Below, piece by piece: positions 34,589 to 43,463 of a stretch of 64,000 nt of DNA. This DNA comes from Peptoniphilus vaginalis (GTDB lineage: Bacteria > Bacillota > Clostridia > Tissierellales > Peptoniphilaceae). The notes beneath the pieces were generated by a model. That model worked only from the letters and a program-made list of their open reading frames with translations, was not told where the DNA came from and ran no database searches. Position numbers and translations under genes: made by a program. The stretch lies in NCBI RefSeq assembly GCF_900176605.1, contig NZ_FXLP01000004.1, positions 643,771 through 707,770 on the forward strand, given 5' to 3'. Position 1 is the first letter of the stretch, and each line of letters begins with the position of its first letter.

Positions 34589-35883
34589 CATACCAAGAAG
34601 TTGTTAAAAATATTGAAACCAGGATTGGCAAGTTCAAGTCCAAGGGCAATATTAGGATCAAAAAGTTTTTAGAAAAGCTTGGGTCACCCCACAAGAACTT
34701 AAAGGTCATCCACATTGCTGGGACTAACGGCAAGGGATCAACAGTTAACTTTATAAAAGATATCTTAAAGGAAGACTATAAGGTGGGGTCCTTTGTTTCT
34801 CCCCACCTCATAACTTACTGCGACAGGATAAAAATTGGCGACGAAGAAATTTCTCAAGCTGACTTTGCAGAAATCGGTGAGCTTATAATTGAAAGAGAAA
34901 AAGACATCCTAGAAGAATATGGGGACCTCAACCTCTTTGAGTTTTTGACAATTATGGCGATAATCTACTTTGAAAGAGAAGGTGTAGACCTTGCTATACT
35001 TGAAGTTGGTATGGGTGGACGTGCAGACTCCACAAACATCTTCACAAGTCGTGAAAAATTAATTTCCCTTATCACATCAATTTCTATGGACCACATGGAA
35101 TACCTTGGCGACACCATAGAAGAAATTGCAGATGCCAAGGCTGGCATAATCCAAGAGGATGGACTTGTTGTGACAACAAATAGGGACCCAAAAATTCTTG
35201 GAGTCATAGAAAGAGAATCCAAAGAAAAATCTGCAGAAGTCTTCTACACCAAAGACCTTACAAGTGAGATAGAAAAATCTGACCTCAAGGGAATAGACTT
35301 CAAAGTGAAATTAGATGGTGTTGAAGAAGAATTTCATCTATCACAAATTGGCGACTACCAAGTTGAAAATGCTCTTGGAGCAATTTATGCTCTCTACCTC
35401 TTAAACAAGAGGGGAATTTTAAAAATTTCTCTTGATGACATCAAGGAGAGAATAAAAACTTCAACTTGGAAGGGGAGGATGGAGATTGTCTCAAGAGATC
35501 CACTCATAATTCTTGACGGAGCCCACAACTTTGATGGGATCAAGAGATTAGTTGAGTCCCTAGACAATTTTAAATTCAAAAAACTCCATCTCATTATGTC
35601 GATCCTTGCAGACAAGGAACACAAGAAGATGCTAGAAGAAATTGCCTCCTACACAGATGAAGTTGTCTTCGTAAATCTTGACTACAAGAGGGGAACAAGT
35701 CCAGAAGAACTTAGCAATGAAGCAAGTGAGTACGGACTAAGGGGTCAAGTCATGACCTTTGAAGAAGCCCTAGCTTATTACAAAAAGTCTTACCAAGATG
35801 GTGACTTGATTTTAATCACAGGCTCACTTTACTTTGTAAGTGAAGCAAGATCAAAAATTTTAAATTACGATTACAGCATTTAA
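34585..35883 (+). CDS. folC: Folylpolyglutamate synthase/dihydrofolate synthase family ligase
   Basis: 432 residues, Mur-ligase superfamily. The P-loop is GTNGKGST at about 46-53, followed by the folate-binding SPHLITYCDRIKI region, the metal-binding VGMGGRADSTN and SMDHMEYLGDT, and the C-terminal-domain ILDGAHNFDGIKRL. It adds glutamates to folates and may also couple dihydropteroate with glutamate. It is translationally coupled to valS (ATGA overlap), a common pairing in Firmicutes, and so falls under the valine T-box. A strong terminator follows. Confidence 0.94.
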   Translation: MTYQEVVKNIETRIGKFKSKGNIRIKKFLEKLGSPHKNLKVIHIAGTNGKGSTVNFIKDILKEDYKVGSFVSPHLITYCDRIKIGDEEISQADFAEIGELIIEREKDILEEYGDLNLFEFLTIMAIIYFEREGVDLAILEVGMGGRADSTNIFTSREKLISLITSISMDHMEYLGDTIEEIADAKAGIIQEDGLVVTTNRDPKILGVIERESKEKSAEVFYTKDLTSEIEKSDLKGIDFKVKLDGVEEEFHLSQIGDYQVENALGAIYALYLLNKRGILKISLDDIKERIKTSTWKGRMEIVSRDPLIILDGAHNFDGIKRLVESLDNFKFKKLHLIMSILADKEHKKMLEEIASYTDEVVFVNLDYKRGTSPEELSNEASEYGLRGQVMTFEEALAYYKKSYQDGDLILITGSLYFVSEARSKILNYDYSI

Positions 35884-35906
35884 TAAAATAAAAAAATCAA
35901 AAAAAT

Positions 35907-35942
35907 AAGACCATGGATTTTTGTTTCCATGGTCTTTTAATT
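35907..35942. terminator. Bidirectional terminator between folC and the surface-protein gene
   Basis: AAGACCATGGA (35907-35917) pairs with TCCATGGTCTT (35926-35936), with T/A runs on both sides. Confidence 0.88.
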
Positions 35943-35951
35943 TAAGTTAAA

Positions 35952-37097
35952 TTATTTTGCTTCTTTAACAGTTTCTTTAACTTCTTTTTTATCGTCTTTC
36001 TTTTCTTCTTTAACTTCTTTAGTTTCTTTCTTTTCTTCTGCCTTAGCGTCTTTCTTTTCTTCTGCCTTAGCATCTTTCTTTTCTTCTACCTTAGCATCAG
36101 CCTTGAAACCAAGTTTTTCTTTAGCTTCAACAAGTGCCTTAAGTTCATTTGTGAATTGTTCAGCAGTAGCTTTTTCATCAGCTAGTAGAGATTTTGCAGC
36201 TGCAACAGCATTTTCAAAGTTAGATTTTACTTTGTCGTCAGCTTTTTTGTATGCTTCAGATTCACGAACTTCTTTTTCGTTAACAAGTTCTTTTTTAACA
36301 GCTTCTTTAAGTTCTTCTAGCTTAGGAGCAACTTTTTCTTCCTTAACTTCTTTTCCAGAAGTTAAAAGAACAGATTTAGTAGCTTCGTCATATCCAACAC
36401 CAAATCCAAGTTCTTTTCCAAGATCTCTAAGCTTGTAGTAATTGCTGTTGTCAACCTTGTAAGCAGTAGCTGTAAGAGCCTTGTCGCCAACCATTACCTT
36501 ATCGTTAGTAAGCATACCCTTAGACATAGCCTTAACTTCTTTTTGGTCAGATTCTGCTACTTTGTAGTCAGCACCCTTAGTTAAAGTAACAAGAGCATCC
36601 TTGTATTCAACGCCAAATTTAGCCTTAGAGTCTTTAAGAACTGCAGCTAAATCTCTTAGTTTGAAGTAGTTGTAACCATCAATATTGTATCCGTAGATAA
36701 CAACGTCTTTTCCGTCAAGTTTAACCTTTTGAGTAGTAGCCTTAACGTCAACAGTTTTAACTTCTTCTTTTTTAACTTCTTTAGCTTTTTCTTCAGCCTT
36801 TTTTTCTACTTTTTTAGCTTTTTCTTCAACTTTTTCTTTAGCTTCAGTTATTTTTTCCTTAGCATCTTTAGCTACTTCTTTTCCAGCTTCCTTAGCATCT
36901 TTAGCTACTTCTTTTCCAGCTTCCTTAGCATCTTTAGCTACTTCTTTTCCAGCTTCCTTAGCGTCTTTAGCTAATTGTTCAACCTTAGATGGTTCTTTAG
37001 TTTCTTTCATAGCTTCTTTAGCTTCAGCGAAAACTGGGCTAGCACTAGATAGTAGCATTACTCCAGCTAGAGATAGTGATGTTAATTTCTTGTTCAT
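35952..37097 (-). CDS. Secreted repeat-rich protein with copper-amine-oxidase N-like domain
   Basis: About 381 residues. The signal peptide is MNKKLTSLSLAGVMLLSSAS, then PVFAEA. Next come four ~11-residue repeats (KDAKEAGKEVA), a lysine/glutamate coiled stretch, and a central domain with two YKLRDL-type blocks (YNYFKLRDLAAVLKDSKAKF, SNYYKLRDLGKELGFGVGYD) typical of the copper amine oxidase N-terminal domain used as a wall-binding module. A helical region and a C-terminal EEKKDAKA repeat tail follow. The open frame extends to 37139, but AGGAGGAAAATTATA supports ATG 37097. There is no LPXTG motif. It is probably cell-surface associated. Confidence 0.82.
   Translation of the reverse strand: MNKKLTSLSLAGVMLLSSASPVFAEAKEAMKETKEPSKVEQLAKDAKEAGKEVAKDAKEAGKEVAKDAKEAGKEVAKDAKEKITEAKEKVEEKAKKVEKKAEEKAKEVKKEEVKTVDVKATTQKVKLDGKDVVIYGYNIDGYNYFKLRDLAAVLKDSKAKFGVEYKDALVTLTKGADYKVAESDQKEVKAMSKGMLTNDKVMVGDKALTATAYKVDNSNYYKLRDLGKELGFGVGYDEATKSVLLTSGKEVKEEKVAPKLEELKEAVKKELVNEKEVRESEAYKKADDKVKSNFENAVAAAKSLLADEKATAEQFTNELKALVEAKEKLGFKADAKVEEKKDAKAEEKKDAKAEEKKETKEVKEEKKDDKKEVKETVKEAK
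36866..36969 (-). repeat. 33-bp tandem repeats in the surface-protein gene
   Basis: Three to four nearly perfect 33-bp units encode KDAKEAGKEVA. The third copy differs mainly by one base near 36962. Repeat number is likely to vary between strains. Confidence 0.85.
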
Positions 37098-37286
37098 TAT
37101 AATTTTCCTCCTAAAATATAAGTTAACCTTATTATACATAAATTAATTGATAAATCAATTAAAGTGAGTAAAATAGAGAATCAATTTAAAAATTTTAATA
37201 ATTCTGTAACATTAATTTTTTGTGTAAGCGTAAAGGAAAGTGTCGCTTGCATTTGCATCAAGATCAGATTGTGAATTATAGAAAAG

Positions 37287-37328
37287 AAAAAAGTCCCCCT
37301 AAGGGAACTTTTAAGAATTAATTATGAA
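37287..37328. repeat. Left copy of a 42-bp direct repeat flanking the LysR-YfcC-M20 cassette
   Basis: It is identical to 41026-41067 except for one base. It contains a hairpin terminator (AGTCCCC/GGGAACT type) and the bases that in the right copy encode the last codons and stop of the zinc-ribbon gene. Similarity stops abruptly on both sides. The adjacent 37140-37286 is AT-rich with no gene. Confidence 0.85.
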
Positions 37329-37342
37329 TTTTTCTTGTGCAA

Positions 37343-38230
37343 TTAAAAAATAAATTTTTTTGACACATATTCTTTTATAATTGCAGAAAGTTTGCAAGCA
37401 AATTCTTCCATCTTAGGATTTTTGTAAACAACAGTAATTGCAGAGTAGTCCCCATCAATTTCTATAAAGTCACAATAAGAGGTTGAGTTGATCATCTTAA
37501 GAGCTGACTCATAAATAAAAGTCACTCCCTTATTGGCCCTAACTAAGCTGACAGAATTCATTATAGTGGATGTAATTTTAATATTCTCTGGGTAGAAGTT
37601 CTTTGCCTTAAAGATATCTTCAACAGACTTTCTTAAATTTTTTTCACGGTTTAACAAGAAGAAGGTTTCCTTTGAGTAGTCCTCCAAAGAATTTTTATCA
37701 TCTTTATAAATAGACTTGGGAACCATTAAATAAATTTTGTCGTTTAAAACGTGGACAGATTGTAAGTTCTTGTTAGTTATTTTTCTGTTAGTTATAAATA
37801 AATCAATTTCATCTCTTAATAAGGCATCTTCAAAGGAAGAGGAATCATACTTAGTAAGACTCAGCTCCAAGTTTGGATAAACTTCTATTAACCTAGGTAC
37901 AATGTTTGGAATTATGTATTGTGACATAAAAGTCAAGGAACCTATCCTAACGTATGAATTATTTGAACTTTTGGACTCATTAATTTCTTTGAACATTTCC
38001 TTCTCTAAGTTTTGGAACTTATCTATGTAATCAAAAAGGATTCGACCTTCTTGTGTCAAAGCTAGGGGAGATTTTGATCTGTCAAAAATTATAAAGCCAA
38101 TATTATCTTCAATTCTTTTTAAAGATCTACTTAGGTTTGGTTGAGCGGTAAAAAGTTTTTTTGAAGCCTTGCTTATACTTTCACACTCTTTTATTGTTTT
38201 TAAAATTTTAACATTTTTATAATCTAGCAC
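37343..38230 (-). CDS. LysR-family transcriptional regulator
   Basis: 295 residues. The N-terminal winged helix-turn-helix reads LKTIKECESISKASKKLFTA, QPNLSRSLKRIEDNIGFIIF. The C-terminal periplasmic-binding-like effector domain has SYVRIGSLTFMSQYIIPNIV and SVSLVRANKGVTFIYESAL. It starts with GTG 38230 behind GGTGATATA. It is divergent from the YfcC-M20 operon with a 173-bp intergenic region, so it most likely regulates that operon in response to a substrate. No palindrome stands out clearly in the shared control region. Confidence 0.88.
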   Translation of the reverse strand: MLDYKNVKILKTIKECESISKASKKLFTAQPNLSRSLKRIEDNIGFIIFDRSKSPLALTQEGRILFDYIDKFQNLEKEMFKEINESKSSNNSYVRIGSLTFMSQYIIPNIVPRLIEVYPNLELSLTKYDSSSFEDALLRDEIDLFITNRKITNKNLQSVHVLNDKIYLMVPKSIYKDDKNSLEDYSKETFFLLNREKNLRKSVEDIFKAKNFYPENIKITSTIMNSVSLVRANKGVTFIYESALKMINSTSYCDFIEIDGDYSAITVVYKNPKMEEFACKLSAIIKEYVSKKFIF

Positions 38231-38403
38231 TATATCACCAGAAGCATTATATCACAAATTATATAGGATATATAGTAATTTAAGTATTTGCTGTAGTAAA
38301 GTTCAGGGTGTTAATATTTAAGCGTGATATGAAAATGTTTACTTATAAGCTTTTCAATCAACAATAATAGAAGATTGTGTAATTAAAAAAAGAGAGGTGC
38401 TTT

Positions 38404-39792
38404 ATGGAAAAAGTAAAAAAGAAAAAGGTTCCACATACTTTAGTAATTCTTATGATTATTATTTTATGTGCAGTTGTTCTAACTTGGATTATACCAGCTG
38501 GAGCTTATGAAAGGATTGAAAACGCAAAGGGTGTAAAGGTAATTGATCCAGAAAGTTTTAATTATATTGAAAAGAGTCCAGTAAATCCTTTGAAAATATT
38601 TAACATTAGTTTAGAAGGCTTTAAGGATACAGCAACTTTAATATTTGTAATTTTATTCTCAGGAGCTTCCTTCAATGTAATTACGATGAGTGGAGCTTTG
38701 CAATCACTAATAGGAGCTGTCTCTAAAAAGACAAAGAGCAAGGAATATCTTTTTATTCCAATACTAACTCTTATATTTGGACTTATATGTACAACTCAAG
38801 GTGTAAATACCTTCATCGGATTTGCTCCAATTATGGTTATGATTGCCTTAGCAATGGGATTCGACTCAATAATAGGTGCTTCAATTATATTGCTTGGTGG
38901 AGCGGTAGGATTCTCAACAGGAACTCTAAATGTAAATACAACAATAGTTGCTCAAGAAATTGCAGGACTAGCACCCTACTCTGGACTTTCATACAGAGTT
39001 GTTTGCTTTATAGTATTCTATATTGTTACAAACTTGTACTTAGTTAAATATGCCCTAAAGATTAAAAAGAAGCCTGAGCTAAGTCCTATGTATGAACTTG
39101 ATAAACTTAGAGTTAAGGACGTAGACTCTCACGATGAATTTAACGCTCCAATGGATGCAAGAAAATGGGCAGTTATAATTTCATTATTTGCTGCACTAGG
39201 AATTATAGTTTATGGTGGAGTAAAATTAAAATGGAAATTGGAAGAAACAGCAGTCGTATTTATTTGGTTGTCAATAGTGGCAGGATTTGCTGCTGGATTT
39301 ACACCATCACAAATTGCAAAATACTTTGTTGAAGGTGCAAAAAAAATGATAGGGGCAGCCCTAATCATTGGACTTGCAAGAACTGTTTCCGGAGTACTAG
39401 ATGCTGGAAAGATAATGGACACAAGTATCCACGCTATGTCAAGTTGGCTTAACTTCTTCCCTCAAATTTTAAAGGGACCTGTAATGTTTATTGTAAACAT
39501 AATAGTTAATATGTTTATAACTTCTGGTAGTGGACAAGCAGCCGCAATTATGCCAATATTTGCTCCTCTAGCAGATACTATTGGACTTACAAGACAAACT
39601 GCAGTTTTAGCTTTTAACTTTGGAGATGGATTCTGTAACTATATCCTACCAACTTCAACAGCCCTAATGGGAATCTTGGGAGCAACAGACATACCTTATG
39701 ACAAATGGATGATATTTATGGGTAAACTATTTGGAATTTGGATCATAGTTGGTTCAATTATGATGATTGGGGCACAAGTTATTAACTTTTAA
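38404..39792 (+). CDS. YfcC-family membrane transporter
   Basis: 462 residues, about 12 membrane segments. It has the family's N-terminal KKVPHTLVILMIIILCAVVL, TWIIPAGAYERI and later GSGQAAAIMPIFAPLADTIG, FNFGDGFCNYILPTSTALMG. YfcC-type carriers (C4-dicarboxylate/arginine-type superfamily) take up amino acids, peptides or related anions. The M20 amidohydrolase gene follows after 19 bp, suggesting uptake of an N-acyl amino acid or p-aminobenzoyl-glutamate-like compound for cytosolic hydrolysis. Substrate assignment is inference. Confidence 0.85.
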   Translation: MEKVKKKKVPHTLVILMIIILCAVVLTWIIPAGAYERIENAKGVKVIDPESFNYIEKSPVNPLKIFNISLEGFKDTATLIFVILFSGASFNVITMSGALQSLIGAVSKKTKSKEYLFIPILTLIFGLICTTQGVNTFIGFAPIMVMIALAMGFDSIIGASIILLGGAVGFSTGTLNVNTTIVAQEIAGLAPYSGLSYRVVCFIVFYIVTNLYLVKYALKIKKKPELSPMYELDKLRVKDVDSHDEFNAPMDARKWAVIISLFAALGIIVYGGVKLKWKLEETAVVFIWLSIVAGFAAGFTPSQIAKYFVEGAKKMIGAALIIGLARTVSGVLDAGKIMDTSIHAMSSWLNFFPQILKGPVMFIVNIIVNMFITSGSGQAAAIMPIFAPLADTIGLTRQTAVLAFNFGDGFCNYILPTSTALMGILGATDIPYDKWMIFMGKLFGIWIIVGSIMMIGAQVINF

Positions 39793-39811
39793 AAAATAGT
39801 AAAGGAGAAAA

Positions 39812-40975
39812 ATGAAAGACCTAATTATAAAGGAAATTGATAAAATAAAAAATAAATTATTTGAAATGTCAGACGATATCTTTGACCACCCAGAACTTTG
39901 CTTTAAAGAACACTTTGCAAGCAAAGTCTTAGAAGACTATCTTGAAGAAAATGGCTTTAAAGTTGAAAGAGGTTTAGGGAGTTTAGACACTGCCTTTAGA
40001 GCTAAGTATTCTAATGGAAATGCCAAGTACAACATAGGACTCTTGTGCGAATACGATGCACTTCCTATGGGACATGGTTGTGGTCATCAAATGCAAGGCC
40101 CATCAATAATAGGAGCCGCCATAGCAGTAAAAAATGCAGTGAAAGACCTTCCATTTAACCTAATTGTTTATGGAACACCTGCTGAAGAAGGTGGTGGGGG
40201 AAAGATGATTATGCTTAAAGAGGGTTACATTAAAGATATTGACATAGCCCTTATGATGCATGGCGGACCAGCTACTCAAGTTGATGTTAAGTCTATGGCA
40301 TTGTCATCGAGATTTGTAAAATTTTTTGGCAAGTCATCTCACGCAGCCCTTAAACCAGAAGCAGGTAGATCAGCTTTTGATGCCCTTCTTCTAACCTTCC
40401 AAGGCGTAGAATTTTTAAGAGAGCACGTTAAAGAAGATACGAGGATGCACTACACAGTTTCAACTCTTCCAGGACCAGCAAATGTTGTGCCAAGTGAAGC
40501 AGAAGGTCACTTCTCACTTAGGTCCTACAACTCAAAGTATTTAGATGAAGTTGTAGAAAGATTTGATAATATTGTAAAGGGTGCAGCCCTAATGACAGGA
40601 ACGACTTATGAAATAAGAGAAGACAGAAGACTTGAATCAAAAATACCTGCCTATATCTTAAATGATTTAATAATGAAAAATGCTGAAGAACTTGGAGCTC
40701 CAAGAATAAAAGGAGCAAGAGAAAAGACAGGTTCAACAGATTTTGGAAATGTAACTTATATAATGCCAGGAGCCTGTGCAAGGATAGCCTTTGTTCCAGA
40801 AGGAACAGCATCCCACTCTCAAGAATTTTTAGACTTAGGTAAGAAAAAAGAAGCACATGACTGCGTAGAGTACGGTGCAAAAATAATTGCCACAACAGTT
40901 TATGATTTAATAAAAGATCCTAGCTTAATTGAAAAATCTATAGAAGATTTTAAGGAATACAAATCAAAGATGTAA
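39812..40975 (+). CDS. M20-family amidohydrolase (AbgB/YxeP-like)
   Basis: 387 residues. The metal-site motifs are LCEYDALPMGHGCGHQ near 83-98, TPAEEGGGGKM (catalytic glutamates) and ALMMHGGPATQVDV. The lid/dimerisation domain begins FFGKSSHAALKPEAGRSAFD, and the last ligand is in ASHSQEFLDLG. It cleaves an amide to release an amino acid from an acyl or aryl group; aminobenzoyl-glutamate hydrolases are close relatives. It is co-transcribed with the YfcC carrier and probably controlled by the divergent LysR. It starts at ATG 39812 after AAAGGAG. Confidence 0.88.
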   Translation: MKDLIIKEIDKIKNKLFEMSDDIFDHPELCFKEHFASKVLEDYLEENGFKVERGLGSLDTAFRAKYSNGNAKYNIGLLCEYDALPMGHGCGHQMQGPSIIGAAIAVKNAVKDLPFNLIVYGTPAEEGGGGKMIMLKEGYIKDIDIALMMHGGPATQVDVKSMALSSRFVKFFGKSSHAALKPEAGRSAFDALLLTFQGVEFLREHVKEDTRMHYTVSTLPGPANVVPSEAEGHFSLRSYNSKYLDEVVERFDNIVKGAALMTGTTYEIREDRRLESKIPAYILNDLIMKNAEELGAPRIKGAREKTGSTDFGNVTYIMPGACARIAFVPEGTASHSQEFLDLGKKKEAHDCVEYGAKIIATTVYDLIKDPSLIEKSIEDFKEYKSKM

Positions 40976-41020
40976 AAAATTTCCCTCTTTACTGGACGAG
41001 CCAGTAGGGAGGGAATTTTT
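40976..41020. terminator. Nested hairpin terminator resembling the IS3-element end
   Basis: AAATTTCCCTC.. pairs with ..GAGGGAATTT around an inner ACTGG/CCAGT stem. The reverse complement resembles the hairpin at the IS right end (45660-45697): CCCTCC, TACTGG, GTCCAGTAAAGAGGG are shared. Confidence 0.85.
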
Positions 41021-41025
41021 AATGT

Positions 41026-41067
41026 AAAAAAGTCCCCCTAGGGGAACTTTTAAGAATTAATTATGAA
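41026..41067. repeat. Right copy of the 42-bp direct repeat
   Basis: It covers the final codons and stop of the zinc-ribbon gene plus its terminator. One mismatch to 37287-37328. Confidence 0.85.
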
Positions 41068-41451
41068 CTTGTTGCCACATGACTTGCAAGTGACTCTTAT
41101 CTTGCCCTTGCCTCTTGGGACTTTCATCTTCAACTTACATGTAGGGCACTTGATGTACTTATAGGTCTTCCTATTATTGTACCTGGTCTTGGAAGTGAAG
41201 ATCGTCCTTCTTAGTGGCTCAACAGCGTCTAAGAATTTTTGATTTTCTCTGTACCTTGCGTTGATGTCACGAGAGAAGATCCTGTAATAGGAATAAATTA
41301 TAAGCACCAAGGCAAGACTTGGTAGGCTTGCCCTCTTGAAGAAGAGGTTTACTAGCAAGATGACAAGAGCAAGGAAGGTGATAAACCTCCCCAATTGATC
41401 TTGTCCATACCTGCCCACCATAAACTGTCTAAATTTTTCTTTGATATTCAA
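41050..41451 (-). CDS. Small membrane protein with C-terminal zinc ribbon
   Basis: 133 residues: basic N-terminus, one or two membrane segments (FITFLALVILLVNLFF, LPSLALVLIIYSYYRI), a charged linker, then a zinc ribbon with two CxxC pairs (KCPTCKLKMKVPRG, VTCKSCGNKFIIN). It resembles conserved Firmicute zinc-ribbon proteins of unknown role. Its last five codons lie in the 42-bp sequence that recurs beyond the LysR cassette, marking this 3' end as a recombination or insertion point. It ends before ldh on the same strand. Confidence 0.75.
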   Translation of the reverse strand: MNIKEKFRQFMVGRYGQDQLGRFITFLALVILLVNLFFKRASLPSLALVLIIYSYYRIFSRDINARYRENQKFLDAVEPLRRTIFTSKTRYNNRKTYKYIKCPTCKLKMKVPRGKGKIRVTCKSCGNKFIINS

Positions 41452-41479
41452 AGAATCAACTCTTTCTTATTTTATAATC

Positions 41480-42409
41480 TTATAGGTCTAGCATTGCAAT
41501 GTGATCCTTGATTACACCAGCAGTCTTTTTAAGTCTAACTAATTCTTCATCAGTTAAGTCAAGCTCAAACTTTTCTTCTATACCATCTTTACCAACTCTT
41601 ATTGGAGTTGAGATGTATAAGTCATTAAGACCATAATGTCCTTCCATTAAACAAGAAGCCTTTAGAATAATTTTTTCGTCATTAGCGATGGCTTGGATGA
41701 TATTGTTAACAGTGTTGCCAATACCATATTGAGTTGAGCCCTTGCCCTTGAAGATGTCCCAGCCACGACGACGAGTGTCATCTTCAACTTGGTCCTTGTC
41801 AAAGTCCTTGAATAGTTCTGGGTGAGTTTCCTTATATTTTTCAAGAGTCATAGAGCCAATCATAACTTGTGACCAAGGTACAAATTGACTTTCACCATGT
41901 TCACCAAGTACAGTAGCGTTAACAGACTTTGGAGAGATGCCAAGCTTATTTGCAATTACAACTTGGAGTCTTGCAGAGTCCAAAAATGTTCCTGAGCCAA
42001 TAACTCTTGAGTCATCAAAACCAGAAACCTTATAAACTTCATAAGTAATAATGTCTACAGGGTTTGTAACAACGACAAAAATTCCCTTGAAGCCAGCGTC
42101 AACAATTTTTCTTACGTAGCTTGCAACTTCTTTCTTGTTTAGTTCAAGTTCATTAAGTCTATCCTCTTCAGGGATCTTGCCAGAGCAAATTACAATAACA
42201 TCACGGTCGCCCATGTCTTCGTACTCGCCAGCTCTGAACTTAACATCCTTAGGATAGAAAAGTCTACCATCATTTAAGTCGATAGCTTGAGAGATAGCTT
42301 TCTCCTTAACTACATCGTTAATAATAACATCACTTGCAATACCTCTCATAGCAGAAGTGTATGCAACGATTTCGCCAACAGCTCCTGCGCCAATAATACC
42401 TAATTTCAT
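41480..42409 (-). CDS. ldh: L-lactate dehydrogenase family protein
   Basis: 309 residues of the LDH/MDH superfamily. It has a Rossmann start KLGIIGAGAVGEIVAYTSA, catalytic-loop arginine in PEEDRLNELELNKK, the substrate-binding VVTNPVDIITYEV and GSGTFLDSARLQVVIA, and the catalytic histidine in VLGEHGESQFVPWS. It reduces pyruvate (or a related 2-oxoacid) to the L-hydroxyacid with NADH. The loop sequence DRLNELELN is less typical than the Q-containing loop of LDH, so 2-hydroxyisocaproate-type specificity cannot be excluded. The start has GAGGAATAAGG upstream. Confidence 0.9.
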   Translation of the reverse strand: MKLGIIGAGAVGEIVAYTSAMRGIASDVIINDVVKEKAISQAIDLNDGRLFYPKDVKFRAGEYEDMGDRDVIVICSGKIPEEDRLNELELNKKEVASYVRKIVDAGFKGIFVVVTNPVDIITYEVYKVSGFDDSRVIGSGTFLDSARLQVVIANKLGISPKSVNATVLGEHGESQFVPWSQVMIGSMTLEKYKETHPELFKDFDKDQVEDDTRRRGWDIFKGKGSTQYGIGNTVNNIIQAIANDEKIILKASCLMEGHYGLNDLYISTPIRVGKDGIEEKFELDLTDEELVRLKKTAGVIKDHIAMLDL

Positions 42410-42664
42410 CCTTATTCCTCCTTAACGTCCTCAAGGGACAAATTTAATAAGAAGTCAAAAATCTTCTTATTAATACCATATTATAGTACAGTAAAAATCA
42501 AAAGAAAATAAAAAAGTAAAATTACTAAGTCTTTAAGAAGAAAAATAAAAATACAAAATCATAAAATCTTGTAGCTTTTTTCAAAACCAACTGTTATAAT
42601 AAAGAAGCACTTTAGAGAGGAAGAAAAATTTCTCAAAAATATTTTAAAAACTTTTTAAAAAGTC

Positions 42665-42693
42665 TTGACAAGATATTAAAAGGTGCGTATAAT
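42665..42693 (+). promoter_or_regulatory. Consensus promoter for tRNA-Leu
   Basis: TTGACA 42665-42670, 17-bp spacer, TATAAT 42688-42693, 24 bp before the tRNA. Confidence 0.88.
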
Positions 42694-42716
42694 AAGTTTT
42701 GTTGTTAAAACTTCAT

Positions 42717-42800
42717 GCGGGAATGGCGGAATTGGCAGACGCGCTAGACTTAGGATCTAGTTCCAATGGAGTGGGGGTTCAAGTCCTCTTTCCCGCACCA
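42717..42800 (+). tRNA. tRNA-Leu (anticodon TAG)
   Basis: 84 nt class II tRNA. Acceptor GCGGGAA/TTCCCGC, anticodon loop CTTAGGA with anticodon TAG, short variable arm, T-arm GGTTCAAGTCC, encoded CCA. It has its own promoter and terminator. Confidence 0.95.
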
Positions 42801-42805
42801 ACATC

Positions 42806-42837
42806 AAGCACACGATTTAAGTCGTGTGTTTTTTTGT
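42806..42837 (+). terminator. Terminator after tRNA-Leu
   Basis: CACACGA/TCGTGTG stem with TTTAAG loop, followed by seven T. Confidence 0.85.
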
Positions 42838-42953
42838 GTCCATTTTTAAGATGCAAATTATAAATTTTATGGATAAATGATTTTTTGTGTGATAATATAA
42901 TATTACTTATACCTAAGAATAAGAGAAAAAAGTATGAGAGAAAAGTGATTTAA

Positions 42954-43463
42954 GTGCAAAAATATGAGGTTTATCACACTACTTATAAGACATTTGGGAA
43001 AAACATTCTGAGAACTAAAAGTTTTAAATGTAGTGATGGAGAAAGTGAATGGTTGGGAAAGGGAGTATACTTCTGGGACAATCTATATACTGCCAATGAT
43101 TTTTGGCCAAAGGCAAGAAAAATTAATAAAAAAGATATTATGGTGCTAAAGGCTTATTTAGAAGTAGATAAAGCATATATCTTAAATCTAGACGAAGAAG
43201 ATCAACATAAAAATTTTGAAGAATTTTGTGATATTTTAAAGGGAGAACTAATAAAAAGGAAAAAATATATTCCAGTAAGAAACAGAAAAAAACTATGGTG
43301 TTTCTATTTGAATTATTATAAAAGATTATACGATGTAGCACTAATTACTAGAACTTTTTCAGCAGGAGGGCATAATAAAATTTTCGATGTAAATCGAAAA
43401 CAATATTGTGTAAGTGAGAAATTTAAAGATTCTATAATAAAGAATGTGGAGGAGGTTGTGTGA
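42954..43463 (+). CDS. ADP-ribosyltransferase-like toxin, CmdT-like
   Basis: 169 residues. The start VYHTTYKTFGKNI resembles the YHGT/H motif of ADP-ribosyltransferases. WLGKGVYFWDNLYTANDFWP matches the G-x-Y-F...A block seen in PARP/DUF3990-type toxins, and the end DVNRKQYCVSEKFKDSIIK resembles the closing strand of such domains. It is the first gene of a tight three-gene operon ending in a SecB-like chaperone, the order of CmdTAC, where CmdT ADP-ribosylates mRNA during phage infection. An in-frame stop immediately precedes GTG 42954, and the ribosome binding site is weak. The family call is pattern-based. Confidence 0.55.
   Translation: MQKYEVYHTTYKTFGKNILRTKSFKCSDGESEWLGKGVYFWDNLYTANDFWPKARKINKKDIMVLKAYLEVDKAYILNLDEEDQHKNFEEFCDILKGELIKRKKYIPVRNRKKLWCFYLNYYKRLYDVALITRTFSAGGHNKIFDVNRKQYCVSEKFKDSIIKNVEEVV

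Noticed and set aside
36866..36969. Regular 33-bp repeats that could suggest a CRISPR array
   Set aside because: The units are contiguous with no spacers and encode an 11-residue protein repeat in frame.
36729..36974. Open frame rich in Ser/Phe opposite the surface-protein repeats
   Set aside because: It is the antisense shadow of the Lys/Glu repeat region; the repetitive F/S pattern comes from the complementary strand.
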